Assembly: GCF_900060185.1 (NCBI RefSeq)
Contig: NZ_FIZY01000010.1
Location: 1-64,000 of the forward strand
Direction: 5' to 3'
DNA from: Grimontia marina
GTDB taxonomy: Bacteria; Pseudomonadota; Gammaproteobacteria; Enterobacterales; Vibrionaceae
DNA length: 64,000 nucleotides
The notes under the pieces are model-generated. The model was not told the origin of the DNA and searched no databases. It saw only the letters and a program-made list of their open reading frames with translations. Shown piece by piece: positions 35,901 through 44,322 of this stretch. Made by a program: the position numbers and the translations under genes. Position 1 is the first letter of the stretch; each line of letters opens with the position of its first letter.

Positions 35901-36370
35901 ATGGAGAGTTCTCGGTTGAGTACCCAGCCCCCCAAAATAGCGCCGGCCATTGGGCTGATTAAAACCGTACAGAAAACAAAAAAAGTCAGTGCTTTCATGG
36001 AAAGAAAAGGTTCTGCATTTCGACTGATATAGGCGAGTGAAATACTACCAAGGGCAATCGTTGTGCTGTTAGCAGCGGCGAGTTGCAAGCTCTGCAGCAC
36101 TTCATCGCCAAATAGCAGGTTAGAAAGTAGGATGGCGGCAAAGGCAGAGCCAATTAATGCGAGGCGCTGGCATGAAGGCGCAAGGGCAATCATGCCGATA
36201 GCGAAGGCATTGGTGTACCAAATAAACGCAGCACTCCCAGGTTGCCTAAGAAAATGAATAGCAAATAAGGCGAGAAAAAGGCATCCCAAAAAAAGAAGTG
36301 TGACCCGGAGTACAACGGCGTTTTCAGGAAATATGTCCTTGGATTCGGTCGGCGCTGCCGTTGGAGTCAT
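32987..36370 (-). CDS. MASE1-PAS-GGDEF-EAL protein with degenerate catalytic motifs
   Basis: An 1127-residue inner-membrane sensor. An N-terminal MASE1-like membrane region (about 8 helices, residues 20-295) is followed by three PAS-like modules (about 305-430, 440-555, 565-690), GGDEF (about 705-860) and EAL (about 870-1110). The GGDEF box reads LNDNQF, so cyclase activity is unlikely. In the EAL domain the signature is EVL, DDFGTG is DNFGSK, and the AEGVE glutamate segment is AHKLN, so hydrolysis is also unlikely. I infer a c-di-GMP-binding or protein-interaction role. Confidence 0.92.
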   Translation of the reverse strand: MTPTAAPTESKDIFPENAVVLRVTLLFLGCLFLALFAIHFLRQPGSAAFIWYTNAFAIGMIALAPSCQRLALIGSAFAAILLSNLLFGDEVLQSLQLAAANSTTIALGSISLAYISRNAEPFLSMKALTFFVFCTVLISPMAGAILGGWVLNRELSIPFEAVAPAWYLGDVVGILAITPLIYTVLQNNKELPSSIYKPTTLVTIFLIAALSGWLLAQVTFPFIAIAIALTIAGAVLDRLSAFFTAFVVSITLDLLLVNPSENLTISSGPNGTMGLLLPISGAMLLGTILAVKSARLLQIQKMSDERAELFSNAMQSSVIGTVMVQPDGRMSNANQSFIDLVGYTAEELETKTFRQLVFHRDKDTANEQLQLLTLSEIDKFQAEVRLTKKSKQVVWTRIGVSIVRDKWTGNTLQFIYQVQNIDKDRRFDEERKLWSKKFEFALGINRTAVYEMECHTKFIHLSENASQAIGIKASNVKRLYEWMSRIHPDDLRAYQHTVTSKGGQFGIIEYRLLDENERYRWVRDHCQPIEQDSLGVTTKVIGTITDIGDERELSLQKSLAAKQAELINQVCNFGLWEYNPETEEIYWNSEMYALYGLLESEGVSKSRWRDKVSPADKHQLDAMFDAARMHNGQQLDLNIQVQNRHDQMVCHHLLARLIHSETASRLVGLCQETISMGERVAVPEEKSSMDMLTKLPNRRAFEHNLQGHIKNLNDSPGKHTLAVIEISGLNALAEAFGNSIRDQLAKSACSVIKSYGIKAVARLNDNQFALLLLNKSLDDAQQSLGELSEKICSLKYQQGDTSYPLDCSIGLTAAEDLQSTPSQLIYQAQVALESLTESCKPAISVFNPSLLNDRISIRRDLLLQRIDIAISTNSFSLLSMPLVPNSQELPTWYEVLVRLITEEGDLLLPADFLPAAEPTGRLISIERWVFNEVLMEQAEALAETGLHIAINISTGAFYSESFMSYCLETINDSVLPASQICIEVKESTLLINTVRSQDIVSSLRKLGCEVSIDNFGSKLTSFGYLREFNISQVKIDGSIIAMMKSSNVDKHIIDSIKEVADTLKVKTSAHKLNSEEDLRLVREAGLDYTQGYVYGQPVPLGRLISSYKAGIESPYERRTANKRKSAG

Positions 36371-36550
36371 TGATTTATCCGTTACTTTGAGTCAAATAAA
36401 TACACTTTCCCTATCGGCGAACGATGACAGCGAAGCTACGCAGAGAGGGGAAAGTTCTGTCTCAAAAGTCTAGATGATGTCTCATTTTTGTGCTGAAAAA
36501 AGCCAAGATAGAAAGCAACGATGTCAGCGTTCTGTGACACGTCATTTTTC

Positions 36551-36913
36551 TTAAAGCTCGTTGTATTTTACCGCGCGGCCAAAACACTTCTCTGGTGGGT
36601 ATTTTTTGCGGTTGTGCTCGATTTTTTCGTTACAGGCTTTTTCTAAATCCACCCCACAACGGTCGGCTATGCGGATCAAGTACAGTTGTATATCTGCTAG
36701 TTCATGTTCCAGTGCCTGGCGTTTCTCTGGAGGAAAGTTATCGGCTTGATCAGGTGTGAGCCATTGGAACAGTTCAGACAATTCGCCCACTTCACCGCTC
36801 AATGCCATCACCAGATTTTTAGGATTGTGAAATTGTTCCCAATCGCGTTCGCGGGCAAATTCAGCCATGTCAGACTGTAATCGAAGAAAGGCGCTTTGAG
36901 GTTTATCCGTCAT
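36551..36913 (-). CDS. MazG-like nucleotide pyrophosphohydrolase
   Basis: A 120-residue single-domain all-alpha NTP pyrophosphatase. It has the metal-binding Glu cluster GEVGELSELFQW and the second acidic motif ELADIQLYLIRIAD, followed by a basic C-terminus (HNRKKYPPEK). It resembles dCTP/house-cleaning pyrophosphatases (RS21-C6/YpjD type). It hydrolyses non-canonical nucleotides in the cytoplasm. Monocistronic. Confidence 0.9.
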   Translation of the reverse strand: MTDKPQSAFLRLQSDMAEFARERDWEQFHNPKNLVMALSGEVGELSELFQWLTPDQADNFPPEKRQALEHELADIQLYLIRIADRCGVDLEKACNEKIEHNRKKYPPEKCFGRAVKYNEL

Positions 36914-37147
36914 GAGAGGTATTTTCCTTGATAGATTTAGCGGTTCAATTGGTTAGTTTGTCACGGATTGCGGTATGGGAAAACTGATGTGAGGTATTGA
37001 TGCTTGGTGGCTAAATTATCTCTCTGTTTGTTCCGTTTTATGAAAAATAAGAATTACGTCTCTTTGTGAAAGTAAATGCCCATCAATCCTGTCTATTCTG
37101 TAAATAGAACTACATAGCTAGGGTGCATACCCCATAAGGCGCCTATC

Positions 37148-37726
37148 TTGAACGATATCACCGCTACATTACTGACTTATTCCCCAGTGACACTCTTCTT
37201 CGCAGTAATTCTGTTGTCCTATTTGCTCGAAGATTTAGCCATTGTGACTGCCAGTGTTGCTGCGTCACAGGGCGTCATGTCCGTGCCTATAGCATTGGCG
37301 GCAATTTTTGTCGGCATTGCAACGGGGGATATAGGCCTCTATGCACTTGGTTTGTGGTCGCGTCGATGGAGGAAACTGAGGGGAATCTTATTGACCAAAC
37401 CGAGCGTGAGGATGATACGCCGGAAATTACGAGCCCATGCATTTGGAAATTTGTTCCTTATCCGCTTTGTGCCGGGTCTTAGGTTTGTGGGCTTTTGCCT
37501 GAGCGGTTTTTTCCGCGTTGGGCTGAAGCCGTTTTTGTCTGCTGTGCTGGTCGCTACTGCGCTCTGGACGGCGTTGGTTTTCGTGTTGGTTTATCAACTG
37601 GGCGAAATTGAATGGATTAATCGTCATCTCAGCTGGGGGCTCATCCCGGTTGTGGTGCTCTTGCTCATTGCAGTGAATCGCGCTGCAGGGAGCAAGTTAA
37701 AGGAGAAAGCGATTTGCACAGATTAA
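37148..37726 (+). CDS. DedA-family (SNARE-associated/VTT domain) membrane protein
   Basis: A 192-residue inner-membrane protein. The DedA signatures are an E-D pair in a membrane-embedded segment (SYLLEDLAIVTASVAASQG), the GIATGDIGLYALG helix and the basic FLIRFVPGLRFVGFCLSG motif with the conserved Arg residues. DedA proteins are implicated in phospholipid/undecaprenyl-phosphate flipping. The start is TTG at 37148. Its 3' end overlaps the ATP-grasp gene by 13 bp, so the two are translated together. Confidence 0.85.
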   Translation: MNDITATLLTYSPVTLFFAVILLSYLLEDLAIVTASVAASQGVMSVPIALAAIFVGIATGDIGLYALGLWSRRWRKLRGILLTKPSVRMIRRKLRAHAFGNLFLIRFVPGLRFVGFCLSGFFRVGLKPFLSAVLVATALWTALVFVLVYQLGEIEWINRHLSWGLIPVVVLLLIAVNRAAGSKLKEKAICTD

Positions 37727-38850
37727 AATTGGTGGAAGAGAAAACTTCTCCCGCCTTGCCAGTTAACCATGGCATGCCACCTTTGGATATGAGCGGCAAA
37801 CCTGTGTCGTTTTTTGAATTCTGGCCGAGTTGGGTGTTTTACACACCCGTCGCCATTCAATGGGTTTGGAATGGCCTGAAATACAAAAGCTTCGGGCTGC
37901 CGCTGGTGGCAAATCCTGGCATTGAACTGAGCGGCATGGTTGGCGAATCTAAAGACGCCATTCTGTCTTTGGCGGGCGAAATAGCCAAACCTTGGGTGTT
38001 GCCTTACATCATGTGGGAAAAAAACGCGATGCCACCCGAAACCCAGGCTCATCAGGCAATGACTGCGTTACAAAAAGCCGGGTTGGGCTTTCCTATTGTT
38101 GCTAAACCGGATTTGGGCTGTCGTGGCGCAGGTGTTCGTCTGGTGGAAAATAAAGGTGAGTTGGAAGAATACCTTCGCCTGTTTCCTGACGGTGCCCGTT
38201 TGATGCTTCAGGAAAAAGCCCCTTATAACGCTGAAGCGGGTGTGTTTTATGTGCGTTATCCCGACCAGAAAAAAGGGCAGATTATTTCCCTGGCCCTTAA
38301 ATACAATCCATTTGTAGTTGGCGACGGAGAAAGCACTCTCGCCCAATTGATTGATCAAGACTCCCGAGCTGGAAAGCTCGCCCATTTATACCGAACGCGT
38401 CATGAAGACAAACTGGATTTAGTGTTGGGTAGAGGAGAAACCTTCCGACTCGCCTTTGCCGGTAGTCATTCGCGTGGCGCGATTTTCCGTGATGGATGTG
38501 ACTATATCAGTGATGCGTTAGTCGAGCGCTTGGATGAAATTTTTGATGACTTTCCCGGTTTTTACTTTGGGCGGATTGATCTCAAATTCCGGGATATCAA
38601 CAGCCTGATGCGTGGCGAGGATTTTGTGTTGCTGGAAGTTAATGGTGCCAGCAGTGAAGCGGCACACATCTGGGACCGCGGCGCAAGCATCGGAAGTGCA
38701 TTCAGTACCTTGCTGGATCAGTATCGTATGCTGTTCGAGATTGGCAATCTGCAGCGAAACGCCGGACACAAAGTTCCATCGCTGTTAGCGCTTTACCGGG
38801 CATGGCGCCATGAAAAGGCCCTGGTTCGTGATTATCCGTCCACCGATTAA
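37714..38850 (+). CDS. ATP-grasp protein, D-alanine-D-alanine-ligase-like
   Basis: A 378-residue ATP-grasp enzyme. It has ATP-binding IVAKPDLGCRGAGVRLV (around 128-145), LMLQEKAPY, a central FGRIDLKFRD and the metal/catalytic VLLEVNGASSEAAHIWD. These ligases join a carboxylate to an amine through an acyl phosphate. The substrate is unknown. The start is TTG 37714 with AGGAG 7 nt upstream, inside the DedA gene. Coupling with a membrane-lipid-transport protein hints at envelope modification (inference). Confidence 0.85.
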   Translation: MHRLKLVEEKTSPALPVNHGMPPLDMSGKPVSFFEFWPSWVFYTPVAIQWVWNGLKYKSFGLPLVANPGIELSGMVGESKDAILSLAGEIAKPWVLPYIMWEKNAMPPETQAHQAMTALQKAGLGFPIVAKPDLGCRGAGVRLVENKGELEEYLRLFPDGARLMLQEKAPYNAEAGVFYVRYPDQKKGQIISLALKYNPFVVGDGESTLAQLIDQDSRAGKLAHLYRTRHEDKLDLVLGRGETFRLAFAGSHSRGAIFRDGCDYISDALVERLDEIFDDFPGFYFGRIDLKFRDINSLMRGEDFVLLEVNGASSEAAHIWDRGASIGSAFSTLLDQYRMLFEIGNLQRNAGHKVPSLLALYRAWRHEKALVRDYPSTD

Positions 38851-38893
38851 AACAATAAGTCGTAGTAAAAATCTGTTTATTTGAGGGAATACC

Positions 38894-39433
38894 ATGTTAG
38901 CGAGAGATTCCAAGCCACCACTGAATGAACCATTTGCAGTTGAGGTAGAGGGGTGTTTGGACGTGGCGGCGCAGGCGCTTGAGCTTTTATATCAGCTTTC
39001 TGATGACCAATATAACTTTGTTGCAGCACCTTATTTGCAGAGTTCAATCGGCCAACACATGCGCCATATTCTGGATGTTATGCATGCGGCTTCCGCGCAG
39101 GACATCGATTATGATGTTCGCCGTCGTTCTCATCCTGTAGAAACAAGCCGGGAGATAGCGATTGCAGAGTGGAGACACCTTTGTGAGTGGTTGGAAAGTC
39201 TGGGTGACGCTGACATGAATACCGCTCTCTATGTGCGCCATGAAGTGAGCCTAAACCGTCTGGCTGCCGCAAAATCTGCATCTACTGTAGGTCGAGAGCT
39301 GGTATTTGTTTCCAGCCATGCTGTGCATCATTTCGCGTTGATCCGCGTCAGCCTCAGTGCGCAGAATATCGGTGTGGCAGAAACCTTTGGTCTTGCGCCA
39401 GCCACTCTTAGTCATTTCCGTGGAGAAAAGTGA
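38894..39433 (+). CDS. DinB-like four-helix-bundle protein
   Basis: A 179-residue helical protein with the DinB/YfiT-like metal triad: GQHMRHILD early and FVSSHAVHHFALIR late. Members include thiol transferases and metal-dependent hydrolases of unclear role. The stop codon is directly followed by the ATG of the NRDE gene, so the two form an operon. Confidence 0.8.
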   Translation: MLARDSKPPLNEPFAVEVEGCLDVAAQALELLYQLSDDQYNFVAAPYLQSSIGQHMRHILDVMHAASAQDIDYDVRRRSHPVETSREIAIAEWRHLCEWLESLGDADMNTALYVRHEVSLNRLAAAKSASTVGRELVFVSSHAVHHFALIRVSLSAQNIGVAETFGLAPATLSHFRGEK

Positions 39434-40189
39434 ATGTGTACTGTCAGCTGGTTGCTGAATGATAACGGATACGATGTGTTCTTTAATCGTGATGAGCAGA
39501 AAGGCCGAGCGATCGCGCGTTCACCTGAGCAGTTTCAGGACAAAGGTACAGTTTTTCTGATGCCCGTCGATCCTGACGGTGGCGGCACCTGGATTGTAAC
39601 TAACCAGCATGGACTCTCACTTTGCCTGCTGAATTACTATCAGGGCGATATCCCTGAATTGCCGCTGATAAGTCGTGGGTTGCTTGTGAAGCTGCTAGCA
39701 CCTTCGTCTTCAGTGGCAGAAGTGGTCAGTACGCTCAATGAACTTCATATGGGATCTTATGCGCCTTTCACGCTGTTGGTTTTCGCACCGGATTTAAATG
39801 CGCATCATGGCCATGTAATCGCCTTTCAGTGGGATGGTCACGTGCTTACTCAACGTCCGAGCGTTGAACCGATGATTTCCTCGTCAGTAGCTTTCCAAGA
39901 AGTGATGATTGCAAGGCGAGAGGCGTTCAAAAGCATCATGACGGAACCGCAAACCATCGAGAAGGCGTGGGCGTTTCACAGGAGCCATGTGCCAGAAGCA
40001 GGCTACAAATCTGTCTGTATGCACCGTGACGATGCCAATACCGTGAGCTTCACGCACCTCAGTGCTGCACCGGGTGCAATGGAAATGGTTTATGTCGATG
40101 GGTCGCCTTGCCAAAACGGTCCAGCGGTGACAAAAACTTTAGTTCGAAAAGTACCAAACATGCGTTTGGTTGCCAGCGAAAAAAGGTGA
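39434..40189 (+). CDS. NRDE (TANGO2-like) family protein
   Basis: A 251-residue protein starting MCTVSW, with the eponymous FFNRDEQK near residue 17 and the GGGTWIVTNQHG motif near 50. An Ntn-hydrolase-like fold with an N-terminal Cys is proposed for this family; molecular function is unsettled (links to haem and lipid handling in TANGO2). It starts at the base after the DinB-like stop. Confidence 0.9.
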   Translation: MCTVSWLLNDNGYDVFFNRDEQKGRAIARSPEQFQDKGTVFLMPVDPDGGGTWIVTNQHGLSLCLLNYYQGDIPELPLISRGLLVKLLAPSSSVAEVVSTLNELHMGSYAPFTLLVFAPDLNAHHGHVIAFQWDGHVLTQRPSVEPMISSSVAFQEVMIARREAFKSIMTEPQTIEKAWAFHRSHVPEAGYKSVCMHRDDANTVSFTHLSAAPGAMEMVYVDGSPCQNGPAVTKTLVRKVPNMRLVASEKR

Positions 40190-40255
40190 AATTTTTACTT
40201 CGAGACTAGGTTCTTATTTAGCAACTGAATCTGAATAAATGGAAGGGAGTGAAAG

Positions 40256-40681
40256 ATGTCTCGCGTACTATTACTGTTTACTTTGTTGTTCTCACCTCTA
40301 ACTTTCGCCGCTGATGTTTACACTGGCTTTTTCAGCAGCAAAGCGGTCAGTGGTTATGACACTGTGTCTTTTTTCGATGGCACGCCAGTCAAAGGTAAAT
40401 CAGACTTCAAAACTGAATATCAGGGCGCTGACTGGTTGTTTTCAAGTCAGGAAAACCTCGACAAATTCCTTGCTGACCCTGAGAAATATGCGCCGCAATA
40501 CGGTGGCTACTGTGCATGGGCAATTGCTGAGAAAGATGATTTAGCACCTGGCAACCCTGAATTCTGGACGATCGTCGATAATAAGCTGTACCTGAATTAT
40601 GACGATTCTGTTCAGAAAACTTGGGAAAAAAATATCCCGGGCTTTATTGAACTTGGTGATAAAAACTGGGCGAAGCGCTAG
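40256..40681 (+). CDS. Exported YHS-domain protein
   Basis: A 141-residue protein with a signal peptide (through FAA at about 19). The YHS region follows: AVSGYDTVSFFDGTPVKGKSDFKTEY split over the middle, WLFSSQENLDKFLADPEKYAPQYGGYCAW. YHS domains are thought to bind metal. GGAGTG ribosome site upstream. It stands 33 bp before the OlsF-like gene and is probably co-transcribed. Confidence 0.87.
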   Translation: MSRVLLLFTLLFSPLTFAADVYTGFFSSKAVSGYDTVSFFDGTPVKGKSDFKTEYQGADWLFSSQENLDKFLADPEKYAPQYGGYCAWAIAEKDDLAPGNPEFWTIVDNKLYLNYDDSVQKTWEKNIPGFIELGDKNWAKR

Positions 40682-40714
40682 ACCGACCTGCTAACTGAAA
40701 AAGGAGAGTCATCA

Positions 40715-42466
40715 ATGATCAGTCCCTTTCAGATCCCGAGAAAAACGCCGTTTGGTGTGATTGAAAAAGCAGTGGAATCCGTCACAGGTCTCCGGGCTTT
40801 AGACAAGCACTACCGACGTCGGCCTGAAGGGATCGATACCGATCATTTTCTCTCTTACACTCTAGATGTGCTCGGCATTGACTACACGGTCTCAACTGAA
40901 GACGTGGACAACATTCCAGTCAGCGGCAGCACAGTCGTTGTCGCTAACCATCCGCTTGGTGGTGTAGAAGGCGTGATTCTTGCCAAGCTACTGCGTCAGG
41001 TGCGGCCTGATTTGAAAGTACTGGCGAATTACTACCTGAAACGTATCCCTGAACTTAGCGATATTTTTATCGGCGTCGATGTGTTTGAAGGGGAAAGTGC
41101 GCGTAAGGCAAACTTGAGAGCGTTACGTGAAGCCCACCAACATGTTAGCGAAGGCGGCATGCTACTGATCTTCCCAGCAGGAGAAGTCTCTACCTTCGAT
41201 GAAGATGGGCAGCTTAAAGACAAGGTCTGGAGCCGTTCGGTTGCCGCCTTGGTGAAAAAGCACAAAGCGATGGCGTTACCGATTTATATCGGTGGCCAGA
41301 ACAGTCGTAAATTCTATCGGGCCGGGCGTATTCATCCACTGTTACGTACAGTAATGCTGGCTCGTGAACTGCTCAATAAACGCGGTGATTCCATCCCACT
41401 CTCTATTGGCGAGCCGATCGCTTGGAAAGAGTGCCGCTCTTTTGATAACGACGACGCTTTGGTGAATTATCTGAGGCTTAATACTTACCTCCTGAACCAT
41501 GAAAATGCGGTAAAAGCTGTCGAGTTGGAACAGGCAGGTGAGCCTATCATTGCGTCACAATCTGTCGATGCAATCGAGCAGGAATTGGCAACATTGCCTC
41601 CGGAAGCCAAGCTTCTTACGTCGAATGAGTTTGATGTGTACTGTACTGAAAGCGAGAGCATTCCGGTCATCCTTCAGGAAATTGGCAGAATACGCGAAGT
41701 GAACTTCCGGTCTGTCGGTGAAGGTACAGGCATGGCTTGTGATATCGATGAATATGATGATTATTACCTGCACCTGTTCATCTGGGATCGGGAAGCGAAA
41801 CAGATGGTGGGCGCATATCGTTTAGGGAAAGTGCAGGAAATTGTCGCTGATAAAGGGCTGGATGGGCTCTATTCCCGAAGCTTGTTCCAATATGACGAGC
41901 GCTTTGTTGAAAGCATGGGGAATTCACTAGAGATGGGCCGTTCGGTGATTGATGAAAAGTATCAGCGAAGCCTGTCGGCGTTATTGTTGCTTTGGAAAGG
42001 CATAGCGGCTTATGTGAGCAGATTTTCTGATATGACGACCTTATTTGGGCCAGTCAGCATCAGCAACGATTACCCGCTCGCGGCGCGTCGTTTGCTGGCT
42101 GAAAGCCTGAGCGTGCATCACTATGATAAGAATATCGCGCAACTGGTTAAACCTACCACACCGCTGGAAACCTCAGCGCCTGTGCCTTGGCATACCTCCA
42201 TGCTGGCTGGGTTGGGTGATTTGCAGTTGTTGTCCAGAGTGATTGGCCGTATGAGTCAGGGATTGGGTGTGCCCGTGTTACTGAGGCAGTACCTTGGACT
42301 GAATGGCAAGTTGGTGTGCTTTAACGTGGATCCCGCATTCAACAATGCACTGGATGGCTTGATCATGGTGGATTTGCGAAATGTGCCAGTGAAAACGTTG
42401 GGTCGGTATATGGGTAAAGAGCAGGCGAAAACCTATCTCGATTACCACCAAAATACATGCAGGTAG
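40715..42466 (+). CDS. olsF: Bifunctional acyltransferase, OlsF-like (PlsC + OlsB-type GNAT)
   Basis: A 583-residue fusion. The N-terminal lysophospholipid-acyltransferase domain (about 60-270) has NHPLGGVEG in place of NHX4D and LLIFPAGEVST. The C-terminal GNAT-type domain (about 300-480) has the OlsB-like pattern VNFRSVGEGTG, DDYYLHLFIWDREAKQMVGAYRLGK and SLEMGRSVI. This order matches OlsF, which makes ornithine lipids (N-acyl then O-acyl transfer) in Serratia and some Vibrionaceae. The product assignment rests on family knowledge. Confidence 0.88.
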   Translation: MISPFQIPRKTPFGVIEKAVESVTGLRALDKHYRRRPEGIDTDHFLSYTLDVLGIDYTVSTEDVDNIPVSGSTVVVANHPLGGVEGVILAKLLRQVRPDLKVLANYYLKRIPELSDIFIGVDVFEGESARKANLRALREAHQHVSEGGMLLIFPAGEVSTFDEDGQLKDKVWSRSVAALVKKHKAMALPIYIGGQNSRKFYRAGRIHPLLRTVMLARELLNKRGDSIPLSIGEPIAWKECRSFDNDDALVNYLRLNTYLLNHENAVKAVELEQAGEPIIASQSVDAIEQELATLPPEAKLLTSNEFDVYCTESESIPVILQEIGRIREVNFRSVGEGTGMACDIDEYDDYYLHLFIWDREAKQMVGAYRLGKVQEIVADKGLDGLYSRSLFQYDERFVESMGNSLEMGRSVIDEKYQRSLSALLLLWKGIAAYVSRFSDMTTLFGPVSISNDYPLAARRLLAESLSVHHYDKNIAQLVKPTTPLETSAPVPWHTSMLAGLGDLQLLSRVIGRMSQGLGVPVLLRQYLGLNGKLVCFNVDPAFNNALDGLIMVDLRNVPVKTLGRYMGKEQAKTYLDYHQNTCR

Positions 42467-42475
42467 TTTGGGTAT
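42452..42475. repeat. Half-copy of repeat family II
   Basis: The end sequence ...GCAGGTAGTTTGGGTATA matches the right terminus of the 16040-16302 element and overlaps the olsF stop codon. A matching left-type end (TACCCAAACAATCTGC) lies at about 43198-43213. Confidence 0.4.
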
Positions 42476-42496
42476 AAATTCAATTCATTGCTCATT

Positions 42497-42525
42497 AAAA
42501 AAGCGCCGACATCCGGCGCTTTTTT
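42497..42525. terminator. Bidirectional terminator olsF / OMP gene
   Basis: Stem AAAAAAGCGCCG / CGGCGCTTTTTT with a 5-nt loop between convergent genes. Confidence 0.93.
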
Positions 42526-42544
42526 CTATGGTTATTTGACAGCT

Positions 42545-43060
42545 TTAGAAACTAAGGCTGGCCCCCACACTAATTGAACTGGTTTCAGCATTACCGGCAT
42601 CACGATAAGTCAGTTCTACTGCCAGGCCAGGGCCAATGCCAGGAGACAGGTTAATACCCACAGCACCCAGCAGACCCCATCCATCTTCTTTTTCAAGAGC
42701 ATAGGTATTGTCGTAGTAGTTACCCCCGCCGCGCACATAAATATCACCCAAAATGATCGGAACATTCACTTGAAGTGCCAGTGGAATCGACGTAGAGGTG
42801 AAGCTCTGATCCACGCCGTTTTCATCTGGAATATCTGCAGTGGTTTCGCCATAGCCAGTATAGATGCTGCTGTAATCATTAATGTTCAGCTTACCGTTAA
42901 TTGCCCAGAAGTAACCAGTGGCACTGCGACCTTTGTATTTCACATCAGTGATACCCGCATCCGCGCCGACCGAAATAGGCAGTATCAGCGCAGAGGCAGA
43001 GGTTGCAAAAAGGGCTGCACTTAGAGCAGTCAGCGTTATCAGTTTCTTGGATTTAGCCAT
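42545..43060 (-). CDS. Outer-membrane beta-barrel protein, hypothetical
   Basis: A 171-residue exported protein. The signal peptide (MAKSKKLITLTALSAALFATSASA) is followed by alternating-hydrophobicity strands (GYFWAINGKLNI, LALQVNVPIILGDIYVRGGGNYY, GLAVELTYRDAG) and a terminal aromatic Phe (SVGASLSF), as in small outer-membrane barrels. An upstream ATG at 43114 adds an unlikely 18 residues. The ATG at 43060 gives a proper signal peptide. Function unknown. Confidence 0.82.
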   Translation of the reverse strand: MAKSKKLITLTALSAALFATSASALILPISVGADAGITDVKYKGRSATGYFWAINGKLNINDYSSIYTGYGETTADIPDENGVDQSFTSTSIPLALQVNVPIILGDIYVRGGGNYYDNTYALEKEDGWGLLGAVGINLSPGIGPGLAVELTYRDAGNAETSSISVGASLSF

Positions 43061-43226
43061 GAGGTCACCCCGTATAGAAAAGCAATCACCAGTAACAAGC
43101 TTGTGACAAAACATATGGAATTCAGTTTAGGAATGAATCGGCGGGAAAGCGGGGCAACATAACCATTTTTAACAACAAGATCAGATATTTGTGAGCTGTA
43201 CCCAAACAATCTGCTGTGGAAGTGAC

Positions 43227-43250
43227 AAAAACGGCACCCAAAGGTGCCGT
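43227..43250 (-). terminator. Terminator of the DUF445 gene
   Basis: An 8-bp stem ACGGCACC/GGTGCCGT followed on the minus strand by TTTTTGTC, 24 bp after the stop codon. Confidence 0.85.
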
Positions 43251-43274
43251 AAACATCCATCGATGGAGGCTTTA

Positions 43275-43982
43275 TCAGGCCGCAACAAGCGCGGAAATCA
43301 CACCAATCACACCACCGAAAACACCACCCCAGACCACCAGCCAGCCCAGGTGCTCGCGGATCATCTTCTGAACAATTTCCTTCACCATTTCCGGTGTCAG
43401 TTCATCCAGACGCTGTTCAATGACAGACTCGATGTTAGCCGTGATATCGCCCATCATTTCCGGTTGTTCAATTTGGCCTTTCAGCGCTTCGCGGAAGTTA
43501 TCCTGCTGAGTAATGTCGACCACTGAGTTTTTCATTTTCTCTACGAATGGCTGACGCAGTGGTGCCAGTGCTTCCGAACCGCCCATCATGGCTAGCATGC
43601 CACCAAATGGACTGTTGTTGATGACTTCTACTAAGCCATCAAACGTTGGATTGAAGTCGATTTGTTCAATCACAGGTTCAAGGTTCAAAGCTGCACCGCC
43701 AGACATTTCTTTATTCAGGAAACGATCAACATTTTCCTGGGTGAAGAACTGATCCATCATCAATGATTTGATGCCAAGCTTAAACGCCTCAAAACGTGCT
43801 TGAATAACACCAGAACCATACAGCCCCGGCACCTTTTCAAACAGCATGTGCACGGCCAACAAGTTGGTCAGCGAACCTGACAGCGCAAACAAACCACCAT
43901 AAAGTGCCAGTGGTTCTTCAAAATAGTATCCCGCTGCGAAAACGGCTGCAGCGATAAGATTGGTCAAAAAGCTTTTGTTCAT
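43275..43982 (-). CDS. DUF445-family inner-membrane protein
   Basis: A 235-residue protein with a hydrophobic hairpin at the N-terminus (about 7-45, with SLTNLLAVHMLFEKVPGLYGSGVI, the signature region of DUF445), a long helical middle and a C-terminal membrane helix (WLVVWGGVFGGVIGVISAL). Function unknown. Monocistronic. Confidence 0.87.
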   Translation of the reverse strand: MNKSFLTNLIAAAVFAAGYYFEEPLALYGGLFALSGSLTNLLAVHMLFEKVPGLYGSGVIQARFEAFKLGIKSLMMDQFFTQENVDRFLNKEMSGGAALNLEPVIEQIDFNPTFDGLVEVINNSPFGGMLAMMGGSEALAPLRQPFVEKMKNSVVDITQQDNFREALKGQIEQPEMMGDITANIESVIEQRLDELTPEMVKEIVQKMIREHLGWLVVWGGVFGGVIGVISALVAA

Positions 43983-44322
43983 TGTTTTTGCTCAATATGT
44001 GTACTTGGAAATGGCGATGATTTTAGTCAAAGCGAAGACAACGAACAATATGGCTGTTACATCAAATGAGCGAGGAGAAAGACTGCTTTTCTTGAATCTC
44101 GCCAAAAACTTGGTTCAATGTATTTTGCAAATAGCTGTGGACGTAATATCGAGTTTATTTCAGGTCTTTGGCTGGAAACGGAACTGAACCCAAACGGAAG
44201 TTAAAAACGCGTAAATAATCCCGCGAAGTTAGAGACATAACTCAGAGTTGAGCATGAACATTTTCCCAAAGGATGGAGCTCGCCTAAACTCATTGCTTAG
44301 ATGGATAAGATATAGAGTTAAA

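Noticed and set aside
42452-43216. Repeat-family-II ends flanking the outer-membrane protein gene, which could look like a mobile unit
   Set aside because: The ends face the wrong way: a right end on the left side and a left end on the right side. They are two separate remnants, not one element carrying the gene.
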